In this document: positions 25,920 through 34,384 of the stretch, one piece after another
How the letters are laid out: each line of letters starts with the position of its first letter
How positions within the stretch are numbered: the stretch's first letter is position 1
Source: Thalassospira lucentensis
GTDB lineage: Bacteria > Pseudomonadota > Alphaproteobacteria > Rhodospirillales > Thalassospiraceae
NCBI RefSeq assembly: GCF_032921865.1
Contig: NZ_CP136684.1
Span: forward strand, 4,065,001 to 4,129,000
Direction of reading: 5' to 3'
DNA length: 64,000 bases
Notes under the pieces: generated by a model
The model's database searches: none
Seen by the model: the letters and a program-made list of their open reading frames with translations, nothing else
What the model was told of the DNA's origin: nothing
Program-made: the position numbers and the translations under genes

Positions 25920-26771
25920 TTAACGCTGCAAAAAGCGTTTCAGATGCCCAAACAGCGAACCGGTGCCAAGGTAAAGTTCTTCAAGCACCGTAAAATGGTT
26001 CGCCCCCCATGCCTTATAGACCGGGACCTTCAATCCCTCGCGCCCGCAATAGGCAGCATAGGCATCACTTTGGCGAACAAATTCAGGGCTTTCGTTACTC
26101 CCGACCACAACCATCATTTTGACGTCATGCGGGATAGCATCAAGCATCGGTGAATTATCAGCCGCCGTCGCAGCATTAAGCCGCACATCGTCATTGATGC
26201 TGGTAAAACGGATCGGTTCCAGATCAAAAACCCCCGAAACCGGAACAACCGCACAAAACGGATTGGCATCATCAAGGGTATCTTCCCAATGATGCGCCGC
26301 AAGGCGTGCGACAATCTGCCCGCCTGCCGAATGACCGGAAATGCTGATACGGTCGCGGTCCCCGTTAAAATCGCCGACATTCTGATAAATGAAAGTCATG
26401 CAACGGACCGCTTGCAAGGTAATTTCGGCAACCGTGACGTCCGGACAAAGATCGTAATTCGGGCAAATGACAGTAAAGCCCGCGGCATTCAGATCGCGGG
26501 CAACAAACGCATAATCTTTTTTGTCCTGGCTTCGCCAATAGCCACCGTGAAAAAACACATGCACCGGTGCGTCTGGCTCGGCCGCCGGGTAAACGTCCAT
26601 GGTTTCCTTTGGCCCGTCACCATAGCGGATATCGGTAATGTGACGGACACTGGCACGCGTGTCATCGGACAGACGCACAAAACGATCAAAACAGGTCATA
26701 TATTCCGGCACGGTTTCGCGCGGATTATACTGCCATTCAAGTTCGGCAAGGGTAAAACCACCCCAACTCAT
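25920..26771 (-). CDS. Alpha/beta hydrolase, kynurenine-formamidase/esterase-like
   Basis: A 283-residue serine hydrolase of the HSL/kynurenine formamidase type. The oxyanion-hole motif is HVFFHGGYWRSQDK, the nucleophile elbow is ISGHSAGGQIVARL, and the C-terminal histidine lies in WGANHFTVLEEL. The length and the HGGYW motif fit arylformamidases, but no kynurenine pathway genes are nearby, so a general esterase role is possible. GAGG precedes the ATG. Its promoter shares a 202-base gap with the divergent gene at 26974. Confidence 0.8.
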   Translation of the reverse strand: MSWGGFTLAELEWQYNPRETVPEYMTCFDRFVRLSDDTRASVRHITDIRYGDGPKETMDVYPAAEPDAPVHVFFHGGYWRSQDKKDYAFVARDLNAAGFTVICPNYDLCPDVTVAEITLQAVRCMTFIYQNVGDFNGDRDRISISGHSAGGQIVARLAAHHWEDTLDDANPFCAVVPVSGVFDLEPIRFTSINDDVRLNAATAADNSPMLDAIPHDVKMMVVVGSNESPEFVRQSDAYAAYCGREGLKVPVYKAWGANHFTVLEELYLGTGSLFGHLKRFLQR

Positions 26772-26973
26772 CTGAACCTCGTTTGCTCTGCCCGGACCGG
26801 AATTATTATCGGTAGATCATGCCTGTCCGATAATCTTTCTTTATTTTCCCGGTTTTTGCAAATGCTTCACACAGGAGCATAATTCCCGCTGGTAAACAGC
26901 CGGTCTCGATTGCGCTAAGGGAACGGCAATGGCAGAATATCGAAAATCAATTTTAAAATCAGTTGGATAGACC

Positions 26974-27468
26974 ATGAGAAACCGCACATTCCAAAGCCCG
27001 TTCCCCGCCGATGATGCGGATCGCAACCAGATTTGGGAAATGCTGGTGCCGCGCGATATTGCGGCCTTCGTCGCAGCCGACTGGTCCATGGTCAAAGACG
27101 ACTTCAAGGCCGACGGCTTTTACGCCATCGATGCCTGCAAATCCGACGATCCCGATGACTGGAAAATGATGTTCCCCGATCTGGCAGCCTATCGCGATGA
27201 ATGGCTGCGTCAGGCCATCGCCGCACAGGAAATCGACTATGCCGAAGACCTGTTTGATGGTGTTTTCCGGGCCACCGACCTTTCGAAAATCGATATCACC
27301 GGTAACCGTGCACTGGTGCGCAAACATTTCAACGGCACGATAAAAAAAGCAGACGGATCAACCGACCGTCTGCTTTGGAAAACCCATTATTACTGCGAAA
27401 AACAGCTGAATGGAAAATGGCTGATTACCGGTTTCACCGGCTATCTGCCCAACCATGATCCGACATAG
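26974..27468 (+). CDS. NTF2/SnoaL-like protein of unknown function
   Basis: A 164-residue acidic protein with a C-terminal half that reads like an NTF2-like fold (LVRKHFNGTIKKADGSTDRL then THYYCEKQLNGKWLITGFTGYL). No signal peptide or membrane segment. I do not recognise a named family beyond this fold impression. Its 3' part carries, on the opposite strand, a perfect terminator hairpin (27342-27376), so the same bases serve two functions. Confidence 0.6.
   Translation: MRNRTFQSPFPADDADRNQIWEMLVPRDIAAFVAADWSMVKDDFKADGFYAIDACKSDDPDDWKMMFPDLAAYRDEWLRQAIAAQEIDYAEDLFDGVFRATDLSKIDITGNRALVRKHFNGTIKKADGSTDRLLWKTHYYCEKQLNGKWLITGFTGYLPNHDPT
27342..27376 (-). terminator. Minus-strand terminator embedded in the opposite gene
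   Basis: Read on the minus strand, AAAGCAGACGG pairs perfectly with CCGTCTGCTTT around a 9-base loop and runs into a tract of seven T (27348 to 27342). It lies about 100 bases past the stop of the DTA-family gene and inside the coding region of the gene at 26974-27468. Confidence 0.8.
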
Positions 27469-27477
27469 GAACCGGTC

Positions 27478-28548
27478 TTAAAGCACGCAACCCCGCGCGG
27501 CAACATCAACTGTTTCGATATCGCCATCACGCACCAGATGCACCTGATCCAGCATATTGCTGACAACACAGACATGGTTCGGAATGATTTCAATCCGCTG
27601 GCCAATCTCGAACGGCTGTGTCGCCGGATCAAAATGCAGAATGCCATGTTCTTCCGAAAGCGATTTGACCGCGACATCGGGGTACCCGACGACATAGCCA
27701 TATCCTTCAAGGCCCAGCAGATCAGATGTCAGGACCTTTGACCCCGCATCAATGATCGCCCGGCCCGGGGTTGGCAAGGATACGATTTCGGTCAAAACCC
27801 GAAGCGCACAATCATCTTCCTTGCAAACACCGCGCGCCATCAGGGACCGGTCATTATAGATGTAAGTTCCGATGCGATGTTCGGTCACGGACGGTACTTC
27901 GTGGGCCAACCACATATCAGGTGTCCCGCCGGAACTGCGCACCGGGCATTCAATACCAATCGCATCCAGTTCCTTCATGGCCGTGGTAAAAAATACCTCA
28001 ACCCTGGCACCACCACCGGTCGCCGGATAGGTCATGAGCCCGGCAAAACTGAGCCCCGGCAATGATTTGATTTTCTTTGCCAGTTCAACGGCCTCAGCCG
28101 GGTTTTGCACCCCGCAACGCCCGCCACCGGTATCGCACTCAATCAGGATTTCAAGCGGCTTCGCGCTGCTGGCAAAGGCCTTGGACAATCCCTCAACCAC
28201 AACCGCATTATCGGCCACTACACGAAGGCTTTTGATACGGTCAAACAGTGCACGCAAACGTGCAAGTTTGCGTTCGCCCAAGACGTTATAGGTCAGAAGA
28301 ATATCATCCAGACCGGCATCTGCCATCACTTCGGCCTCGCCGATTTTCTGGCAGGTGATCCCGATTGCACCTGCCTTCATCTGTTGGGCGGCGAAGGCAG
28401 GGATTTTATGAGTTTTGATATGCGGGCGCAGCCCGATCCCGTGTTTGTCGCAATAAGCCTGATAACTTTCGATATTCCGGTCGACAGTATCAAGATCAAC
28501 AACCGCGCAGGGCGTATCAAGTTCGGGATATTGGGGCATTCCGGTCAT
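27478..28548 (-). CDS. D-threonine aldolase-family PLP enzyme (aldolase or dehydratase)
   Basis: A 356-residue fold-type III PLP enzyme of the D-threonine aldolase/DSD1 family. The PLP lysine is K45 in RPHIKTHKIP, and the metal site near the C-terminus is H325/C327 in PNHVCVVSNM. Family members cleave D-3-hydroxyamino acids to glycine and an aldehyde, or dehydrate them (D-serine, D-threo-3-hydroxyaspartate). It lies 38 bases downstream of the M81 gene and beside a TRAP transporter, a HexR-like regulator and a KDG-kinase-like gene. That context suggests a dehydratase acting on an amino-sugar acid such as D-glucosaminate, which would give KDG; this is inference. Confidence 0.8.
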   Translation of the reverse strand: MTGMPQYPELDTPCAVVDLDTVDRNIESYQAYCDKHGIGLRPHIKTHKIPAFAAQQMKAGAIGITCQKIGEAEVMADAGLDDILLTYNVLGERKLARLRALFDRIKSLRVVADNAVVVEGLSKAFASSAKPLEILIECDTGGGRCGVQNPAEAVELAKKIKSLPGLSFAGLMTYPATGGGARVEVFFTTAMKELDAIGIECPVRSSGGTPDMWLAHEVPSVTEHRIGTYIYNDRSLMARGVCKEDDCALRVLTEIVSLPTPGRAIIDAGSKVLTSDLLGLEGYGYVVGYPDVAVKSLSEEHGILHFDPATQPFEIGQRIEIIPNHVCVVSNMLDQVHLVRDGDIETVDVAARGCVL

Positions 28549-28586
28549 CGGGGCAGCGTCCTTATCAAATCTGGTGGTGGCAGCAA

Positions 28587-30056
28587 TCAGCTTGCGATGG
28601 CCGCAAACGGGTCATCGACAATCGGCCAAAGCGGACGGGTCAAATGGCGATATCCGTTGGTTTTCGGATCGGACGGATAAGGTCCGTGGACATCGACATA
28701 AATGATCTCGCCCGCGATCTTGGCGAACGCATCGTAGAAGTGATTGGTCGATTTGATAAACAGATATTTTTTCGAAGACGGATCAATTCCCATATTCGAA
28801 AACAGGCTGGGGTCGAAGCTTTGCGATCTGTTGGAATTCAGGATCACCTCGCCCCCACCCGGAAGCTCGATCACCGCGCAATCGCCCAACGGTACGATGC
28901 TGTCACCGAAATATTGCCATGAATCGCGCCGGATTTTTTTCACCCGCACTTCGGCATCAATCGGTGCCCCGGCATGTGCACCGGTTTTCCCGCCGAAGCG
29001 TAACGGCAATGTCGCGCCCTCGCCGGCCGAAATGCAAATCCGGACCGCCATCGGGTCCCAGATGGTCCCCACCGCAAAATCACGAAGCCCGCGTTCCATC
29101 GCCGCACGCAACAAAATCGTGCTGTCACCCGGAACACCACCACCCGGATTATCCCAGACATCGGTCAAAACGATGGGTTTGGCTTCGCTTGCCAATGCCT
29201 GATCAAGAGCAGCATCCGGCGTCAGGAAACTGGGTCTGGTCACCCCGCGGAACCCGAAAAGCTCCTGCCCCAAAAGCTGGGCAATATCATCTGCCTTGTC
29301 CGGATCATTGTCGGTGGTCACAATCACCTTTGCACCAAGATCAGGAACATCACCAGCCATAAAGCCGTGAATGAAAGATACCGACAGGACTCCATCCGTT
29401 CCTTCAAGGGCTTTGGCGCGATCAATAAAGGAACGCATCGGCTCCCGCGATGTCGGCAGAACTTCGATCATGTGGCAATCAAATACCGCCTTGATCGGCT
29501 TGATCTCGCCGCGCAATGTGCGCAATACCAGATCAACAACCGCACGACCGGTTTCAACGAAATCGGTATGAGGAAATTCCTTGAACGCGACGATAATATC
29601 GGCGTTGGAAACACGCAGCTCCGTCAGATGACTGTGCGGATCAAAACTGGTACCGATAATTACGTCGGGGCCAACGATTGCGCGGATACGCGAAATCAGA
29701 TCACCTTCGCAATCCAGATATCCTTGCGCCACCATGGCCCCGTGCAGGCCCAGAATAACCGCATCAACCGGCATCGCCGCACGCAACTGGCCCAGAACCT
29801 CGTCACGCAACTGTTCATAGGTTTCCCGATTGACCAATCCTCCCGGCTCCGCCCAGGTAGCAGTCCCTTCGATCAGATCCCAGCCTTCCTTTGCCGCCCG
29901 CACACGCGCCTCGGTAAAGACGGCACTGCACAGTGTCGGGGTCACCGGATGCTGTCCGGGCGGGGCATAGAAGCTTTCCTTGAAATCGGAAAAATCGGTG
30001 CGCAACGGAGAGAATGTGTTGGTTTCGGTCGCAATAGAGGCGCAAAAAATCCTCAT
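28587..30056 (-). CDS. M81 (MlrC/microcystinase C-like) metallopeptidase-family protein
   Basis: A 489-residue protein of the M81/DUF1485-DUF1446 type related to MlrC, which cuts the last peptide bonds in microcystin breakdown. Conserved blocks are ATETNTFSPLRTDF, LGLHGAMVAQGYLDCEGDL, GTSFDPHSHLT and FKEFPHTDFVETG; the H, D and E residues there fit a zinc site. The C-terminal domain includes WDNPGGGVPGDST. In most bacteria these genes sit with ABC or TRAP transporters and have unknown amide substrates. I start at MRIFCAS with AAGGA upstream, not at the ATG 11 codons earlier. It follows the TRAP operon after a terminator. Confidence 0.85.
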   Translation of the reverse strand: MRIFCASIATETNTFSPLRTDFSDFKESFYAPPGQHPVTPTLCSAVFTEARVRAAKEGWDLIEGTATWAEPGGLVNRETYEQLRDEVLGQLRAAMPVDAVILGLHGAMVAQGYLDCEGDLISRIRAIVGPDVIIGTSFDPHSHLTELRVSNADIIVAFKEFPHTDFVETGRAVVDLVLRTLRGEIKPIKAVFDCHMIEVLPTSREPMRSFIDRAKALEGTDGVLSVSFIHGFMAGDVPDLGAKVIVTTDNDPDKADDIAQLLGQELFGFRGVTRPSFLTPDAALDQALASEAKPIVLTDVWDNPGGGVPGDSTILLRAAMERGLRDFAVGTIWDPMAVRICISAGEGATLPLRFGGKTGAHAGAPIDAEVRVKKIRRDSWQYFGDSIVPLGDCAVIELPGGGEVILNSNRSQSFDPSLFSNMGIDPSSKKYLFIKSTNHFYDAFAKIAGEIIYVDVHGPYPSDPKTNGYRHLTRPLWPIVDDPFAAIAS

Positions 30057-30100
30057 GACCCCATCCTTTTTGTTCTTTGTAATCATCATATTTTATGTGC

Positions 30101-30139
30101 AAAAGAAAAAAGCGTGCGGGTGAAGCACCACCCGCACGC
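30101..30139 (-). terminator. Terminator after the TRAP dctP gene
   Basis: GCGTGCGGGTG and CACCCGCACGC form a perfect 11-base stem, followed on the minus strand by TTTTTTCTTTT. It separates the TRAP operon from the M81 and DTA-family genes, which may depend on read-through or their own promoter. Confidence 0.88.
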
Positions 30140-30146
30140 GCATGGA

Positions 30147-31202
30147 TTATTCCATGTAGCGGTGGGCGTTGGCTTTATCGACTTCCGTCTGGAACAGTTC
30201 GAGAAGTTCAACGCCTTCCGTGCCCAGGGATTCCTGAACGTGTTTGACCACGACCGGCTGGGTCACGTCTTTAAGCTTCTGACGCTCTTCTGCGCTCAGT
30301 GCCGTGATTTCCATTTTGTCGGTCAAACCGGCAAGACCACGATCAGATGCCTCGATCACGCGCGATACACCACGGCTGGCAACAACGCAGGACTGCGCAG
30401 CATAACGAACAATCTTCTGCTGGTCGGCAGTCAGATCATCCCAGAATGCTTTCGACAGCATGAAGGTGTAAGGCGAGAACAGGTGATTGGTCAGGGTCAG
30501 ATACCCCTGCACTTCGTTGAACTTGGCAAAGGTCACGGTCGGAACCGGGTTCATCTGGCCATCGATCACGCCCGTCTGAAGACCGGCATAAACTTCGCCC
30601 CACGCCATCGGATAGGCTTCGGCACCCAGTGCCTGCATGATTTTCTGATGCGACGGCAGCGACATGGTGCGAACACGAATGCCCTTGAAATCGTCCAGCG
30701 TTGCAATCGGATGCTTGGAGTTGGTCACGGCAAAGAACCCGCCGGTATCCGGGAAACCAAGAACCTTGACATCGCCAAGGGTGTTTTCGATGTCGCTTGC
30801 CAGTTTCTGACCAAACGGACCATCAAACACGTCATAGGTCGATGCGTTGCTGTCGAACGCGAATGCAAGGTTCAGAACATCGATACGCGGATAATAGGAT
30901 GCAATCGCCCCGGTCGAGGTCAGGGTCGCCTGAATAAGACCATCGCGGACCATCTGCACATGTTCTGCGGCCGAACCAAGCTGGTTGGACGGATAAACCT
31001 CAACCTTGATCTCGCCATTGGTGTCGGCTTCGACAATGTTGGCGAAAACAGCGGTGCAGGCATGCGCCGGGTTTTCAAACGGGTCCATTTTGTTGTCATG
31101 GGCAAATTTCAGAACCTTGGGCTCTGCATAGGCCAATGACGTCGTGCTGGCCAGCATGGCCGTCGCAAGGGCAAAAGCCCCCAAACGTTTCATCGTTTTC
31201 AT
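30147..31202 (-). CDS. TRAP transporter solute-binding protein (DctP family)
   Basis: A 351-residue periplasmic binding protein. The signal peptide ends near residue 26 (LAYA-EPK). GIRVRTMSLPSHQKIMQALG contains the conserved arginine that grips the substrate carboxylate in DctP proteins, and AGLQTGVIDGQMNPVPTV follows at the usual distance. AAGGAG precedes the ATG. It is the last gene of dctQ-dctM-dctP, after a hairpin, and before a strong terminator. The nearby KDG-kinase-like gene and HexR-type boxes suggest a sugar acid or amino-sugar acid as ligand. Confidence 0.92.
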   Translation of the reverse strand: MKTMKRLGAFALATAMLASTTSLAYAEPKVLKFAHDNKMDPFENPAHACTAVFANIVEADTNGEIKVEVYPSNQLGSAAEHVQMVRDGLIQATLTSTGAIASYYPRIDVLNLAFAFDSNASTYDVFDGPFGQKLASDIENTLGDVKVLGFPDTGGFFAVTNSKHPIATLDDFKGIRVRTMSLPSHQKIMQALGAEAYPMAWGEVYAGLQTGVIDGQMNPVPTVTFAKFNEVQGYLTLTNHLFSPYTFMLSKAFWDDLTADQQKIVRYAAQSCVVASRGVSRVIEASDRGLAGLTDKMEITALSAEERQKLKDVTQPVVVKHVQESLGTEGVELLELFQTEVDKANAHRYME

Positions 31203-31256
31203 TCTACCTCTCCTTGATTAAGGCCTTTTATTTCTGTCCGCTTGTCACCTTTCGGT

Positions 31257-31281
31257 GCCCCGGTCCGGACCTGACCGGGGC
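31257..31281 (-). other. Intercistronic hairpin dctM-dctP
   Basis: GCCCCGGTC and GACCGGGGC form a perfect 9-base stem with a 7-base loop just upstream of the dctP leader. No T tract follows, so it is more likely a processing or stability element. Confidence 0.5.
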
Positions 31282-31297
31282 GTTTCATTGCCGCCGG

Positions 31298-32578
31298 TTA
31301 CCTGAAACCAAGCAATCGCGGGATCGCGAGTGCAAGATCGGACCAGAAGGCAAACAGGAACAGCACACCCAGTTCAGCCAAAAGGAACGGCCAAAGCTGG
31401 GCGGCAATTTTTTCAAGCTTTTCACCCGTAACAGACGACAGCACGAACAGGCACGCACCCACGGGCGGCGTCATCAGGGAAATGTTAAGCGCAAGAACAA
31501 AGATGATCCCGGCATGGATCGGGTCCATTCCGATCTGGACCGTCAGCGGCACCAGAACCGGGGCCAGAATGATCAGGATTGCATTGATATCCATGACCAT
31601 CCCGATCATCAGCAACAGGGCGACGATCATGAAAATGACCATATAGGGATCAGACGACAGCCCCAGGACAAGGCTCGCGACTTCCTGCGGAATGCGGTTG
31701 AAGCTCAGCCACCAGCCAAGGATCGACGCAAAGGCAATGATGATGAAAATCACCCCCGTCACCCGGGCTGTACGGATCAGCATCTTGAAGAAATCAGCAA
31801 AGGTCAGCGCACGGTAAATAAAAATACCGATAAACAGCGCATAGGCCACGGCGACCGATGCGGCCTCGGTCGGTGTAACAATCCCGCCCAGAATACCGCC
31901 CAGAATGATCAATGGCATGATCAGGGCCGTGATCGATGATTTGAAAATCTTCCAGATTTCCAGAAGGTTCGCACGACGTTCGTTTTTCGGCAGGTTCTTG
32001 GACCTTGCGGTTACCGCAATCACCGTCATGCAGATCAGACAGATCATCAAGCCCGGCAGGATACCGGCGGCAAACAGCCCGCCAATGGAAACCCCCATCA
32101 GCGATCCATAAACAACCATCAATCCCGACGGTGGAATGGTCGGGCCGATGATTGACCCGGCTGCGGTCACCGCACAGGCATAATCCCGGCGATACCCCCG
32201 TTCGACCATGGCCGGCACCAGCGTCTTGCCAAAGGCCGCCGCATCGGCGGTCGCCGCCCCGGTCAGTCCGGCAAAGAAAACCGATGCCAGCATATTGGTG
32301 TGCGCCAACCCACCACGAAAATGCCCGACCAGCGCCTGCGCAAACAGCACAAGGCGACTGGTAATCCCGATATGGTTCATGATCTCGCCAGCCAGAATAA
32401 AGAACGGCATGGCAAGAAACGGAAATACGTTCAGACCGTTAAAGACCTTGCTTGGCCCCTGAACAAGGAACATGCCCCCGCCCATGTCATAAAGGCCAAT
32501 AACCCCGGCAACGCCCAGCGCAAAGCCGATCGGCATGCCCAGAACCATCAGAACGACAAAAGTAATACCGACGATCAT
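31298..32578 (-). CDS. TRAP transporter large permease (DctM family)
   Basis: A 426-residue protein with about 12 hydrophobic segments, typical of DctM. GLTGAATADAAAFGKTLVPAM and TAAGSIIGPTIPPSGLMVVYG are family signatures with the substrate and sodium-site region; the C-terminal LMTPPVGACLFVLSSVTG is also conserved. It overlaps dctQ by four bases, so membrane subunits are co-translated. It couples solute import to the sodium gradient. Confidence 0.94.
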   Translation of the reverse strand: MIVGITFVVLMVLGMPIGFALGVAGVIGLYDMGGGMFLVQGPSKVFNGLNVFPFLAMPFFILAGEIMNHIGITSRLVLFAQALVGHFRGGLAHTNMLASVFFAGLTGAATADAAAFGKTLVPAMVERGYRRDYACAVTAAGSIIGPTIPPSGLMVVYGSLMGVSIGGLFAAGILPGLMICLICMTVIAVTARSKNLPKNERRANLLEIWKIFKSSITALIMPLIILGGILGGIVTPTEAASVAVAYALFIGIFIYRALTFADFFKMLIRTARVTGVIFIIIAFASILGWWLSFNRIPQEVASLVLGLSSDPYMVIFMIVALLLMIGMVMDINAILIILAPVLVPLTVQIGMDPIHAGIIFVLALNISLMTPPVGACLFVLSSVTGEKLEKIAAQLWPFLLAELGVLFLFAFWSDLALAIPRLLGFR

Positions 32579-33096
32579 TCTGCGCCCTCCGCCAGATCAA
32601 TGGGAACGAAGCGGCCCTGATCGCGAAGCGCGACCAGCAACAACTGAATGGCAGCAAGAAGGGATGCAACCGGCACCGCGGCATAAGGCAGTGCCAGCGT
32701 CATGCCAAAGATCATCGCCTGACGGCGCATACCGCCCGCGGCAAAATCAAAGCCGTAAATCGCCAGATACAGAAATGCACATAACGCAATCAGATCGACA
32801 CAGAACAGAACCGTGCGCTGCACGGGCATCGGCGCGTTAAGGATAAACATCCCGATGCCGATATGTTCGCGCCGCGCAATCCCGGCCGATACCGCCAAAA
32901 GTGCCGCCCAGATCATCAGGTAGCGCGCAAGTTCTTCGGGCCAGGGCAGTTGCCAGTGGAAAATGTAACGATCAATCACGCCCAGCCAGACATCCAGCAC
33001 AAGGGCCAGCATCAGGACGGCAATCACACGTTCGACCACCCAGTTTAGCGACCGGCTGATCATTGCGGCTGTGGTTTCAACACGGCGCAGCGCCAT
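32575..33096 (-). CDS. TRAP transporter small permease (DctQ family)
   Basis: A 173-residue protein with four membrane segments. FHWQLPWPEELARYLMIWAALL is the DctQ hallmark (W-E-E-L-A-R-Y). GGAGAG precedes the ATG. It is the first gene of dctQ-dctM-dctP; the nearest HexR-type box lies 33 bases upstream of its start. Confidence 0.92.
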   Translation of the reverse strand: MALRRVETTAAMISRSLNWVVERVIAVLMLALVLDVWLGVIDRYIFHWQLPWPEELARYLMIWAALLAVSAGIARREHIGIGMFILNAPMPVQRTVLFCVDLIALCAFLYLAIYGFDFAAGGMRRQAMIFGMTLALPYAAVPVASLLAAIQLLLVALRDQGRFVPIDLAEGAE

Positions 33097-33128
33097 CTTA
33101 CTTAATCTCTCCGCTGATGAATGTTTTA

Positions 33129-33143
33129 TGTAATTTTTCTACA
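33129..33143. promoter_or_regulatory. HexR-type box 1
   Basis: TGTAATTTTTCTACA matches the HexR consensus except at position 10 (T for A). It is 33 bases upstream of dctQ. Confidence 0.65.
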
Positions 33144-33158
33144 TCCTGAGGATATTTT

Positions 33159-33173
33159 TGTAGCTTGTCTACA
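33159..33173. promoter_or_regulatory. HexR-type box 2
   Basis: TGTAGCTTGTCTACA differs from the consensus at positions 6 and 10. It starts exactly 30 bases after box 1, near three helical turns, so two dimers could sit on one face of the DNA. Confidence 0.55.
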
Positions 33174-33232
33174 TATTTTTGAGTCATAATTGCAAATATC
33201 ACCACGAATGATCCGCGAACAATGACATTATA

Positions 33233-33247
33233 GGTAGTTAAACTACA
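33233..33247. promoter_or_regulatory. HexR-type box 3
   Basis: GGTAGTTAAACTACA differs from the HexR consensus only at its first base. It lies nearest to the HexR-like gene. Confidence 0.65.
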
Positions 33248-33471
33248 TTTTTACCTATATTGTTTGGGCTACCCACCCAAAACCACCGGAAGACAACAAC
33301 GGCGATCAAACAATTCGGCAATCAACGCCCTACCCGCTTTACGGTTAAATCCGGCAGGATGGATAATCTCGGGACCAAGATCGAAGCTATCGCCAGCAAA
33401 CCAAAAAGTGATATTTATCAGCGGGGTGCCAACAACAGCACCTCATATTCGAGAATGATCGGAACGCTCGC

Positions 33472-34356
33472 ATGCAACCTACTGTCGATATCATCAGCCT
33501 CCTGCGTCGAAAGGCCGGTACCTTTCCCGCACGTGAACAGCGGGTTGCCGACTACGTTCAGGATCACCTGCAGGACGTCACCACCATCGCCCTTTCCGAT
33601 CTTGCGCAAAACGTTGGCGTCAGCGAACCGACCGTGATCCGGTTTTGCCGGACCCTTGGCTGTGACGGATTTCGCGATTTTAAAATACGGCTGGCACAGA
33701 ACCTTGCGGTCAGCATGCAATATCTGGCGCCCGAGGACCTTGCCGACGACACAACAGCCGCCGACGTGCTTTCCAATCACGTGCTGGGCGTGATTGTCGA
33801 TAATCTGCGTTTGCTGCGCGAACAGCTTTCAAGCACCGAAATCGACAGGGCTGCCGATATTCTGGCCAATGCCCGCCAGATCGCCTTTATGGGGGTCGGC
33901 GGCGGCTCCACGACGGTTGCCTTTGATGCCGCCAACCGTTTTTTCCGCCTTGGCATTCCCGCACAGGCCCAAAGTGATGGCTACCTTCAGCGCATGCTGG
34001 CATCGACCTTTGGCGAGGAAGATGTGCTTTTTGCCATCTCCACCAGCGGCCGACCAACCGAACTGATCCACAGTGCCGCCATTGCCCGCCAATATGGCGC
34101 AAAGGTCATCTCGATGACCCACCCGCAAAGTCCGCTTGCCGCCGAAAGCGACCTTGTGATTGGCATTGATATGCCTGAAAACCCTGATATTTATAAGCCA
34201 ACGGCCACCCGGCATGTTTTTCTGGCAACCATCGATATCATTGCCACCGCGGTTGCCCGGCGCACGCCGGACCGAACACTTGAAAAACTTCGCCGGATCA
34301 GGTCATCTTTGCTGACTCTCAATCCGCCGACCGGCCGCCAGCCTATCGGCGACTAA
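33472..34356 (+). CDS. HexR-like RpiR-family transcriptional regulator
   Basis: A 294-residue regulator: an N-terminal helix-turn-helix (IALSDLAQNVGVSEPTVIRF then CRTLGCDGF, about residues 38-68) and a C-terminal SIS domain (about 120-260) that binds a phosphosugar. AISTSGRPTELIHSAAIARQ is the SIS core, and MPENPDIYKPTATRHVF matches the segment LPEDTDIYMPMTSR of Pseudomonas HexR, which senses 2-keto-3-deoxy-6-phosphogluconate. Three HexR-type boxes lie upstream. It is followed 28 bases later by the KDG-kinase-like gene, whose product would make the likely effector. It may be a paralogue of HexR used for this locus alone. Confidence 0.85.
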   Translation: MQPTVDIISLLRRKAGTFPAREQRVADYVQDHLQDVTTIALSDLAQNVGVSEPTVIRFCRTLGCDGFRDFKIRLAQNLAVSMQYLAPEDLADDTTAADVLSNHVLGVIVDNLRLLREQLSSTEIDRAADILANARQIAFMGVGGGSTTVAFDAANRFFRLGIPAQAQSDGYLQRMLASTFGEEDVLFAISTSGRPTELIHSAAIARQYGAKVISMTHPQSPLAAESDLVIGIDMPENPDIYKPTATRHVFLATIDIIATAVARRTPDRTLEKLRRIRSSLLTLNPPTGRQPIGD

Positions 34357-34384
34357 TCACGCCACCATCCCCATCGAGGCCCCA

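Larger units (their letters stand above)
33097..33471. promoter_or_regulatory. Divergent control region with three HexR-type boxes
   Basis: This 375-base gap separates the TRAP operon from the HexR-like gene. The first 160 bases are AT-rich and hold three 15-base near-palindromes that match the known HexR consensus TGTARTNNNAYTACA at 14, 13 and 14 of 15 positions (33129-33143, 33159-33173, 33233-33247). The part from about 33260 to 33471 has no convincing gene; an open frame through it lacks family resemblance. Confidence 0.7.

Noticed and set aside
29367..31139. Long open frame on the plus strand (590 codons)
   Set aside because: It is antisense to the M81 and TRAP dctP genes, is rich in His, Arg and Gln as expected from the complement of real genes, and crosses a strong terminator.
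33260..33471. Possible small gene before the HexR-like regulator
   Set aside because: The open frame overlaps the regulator start in another frame, has no ribosome site and resembles no family; the region is more likely leader or spacer.
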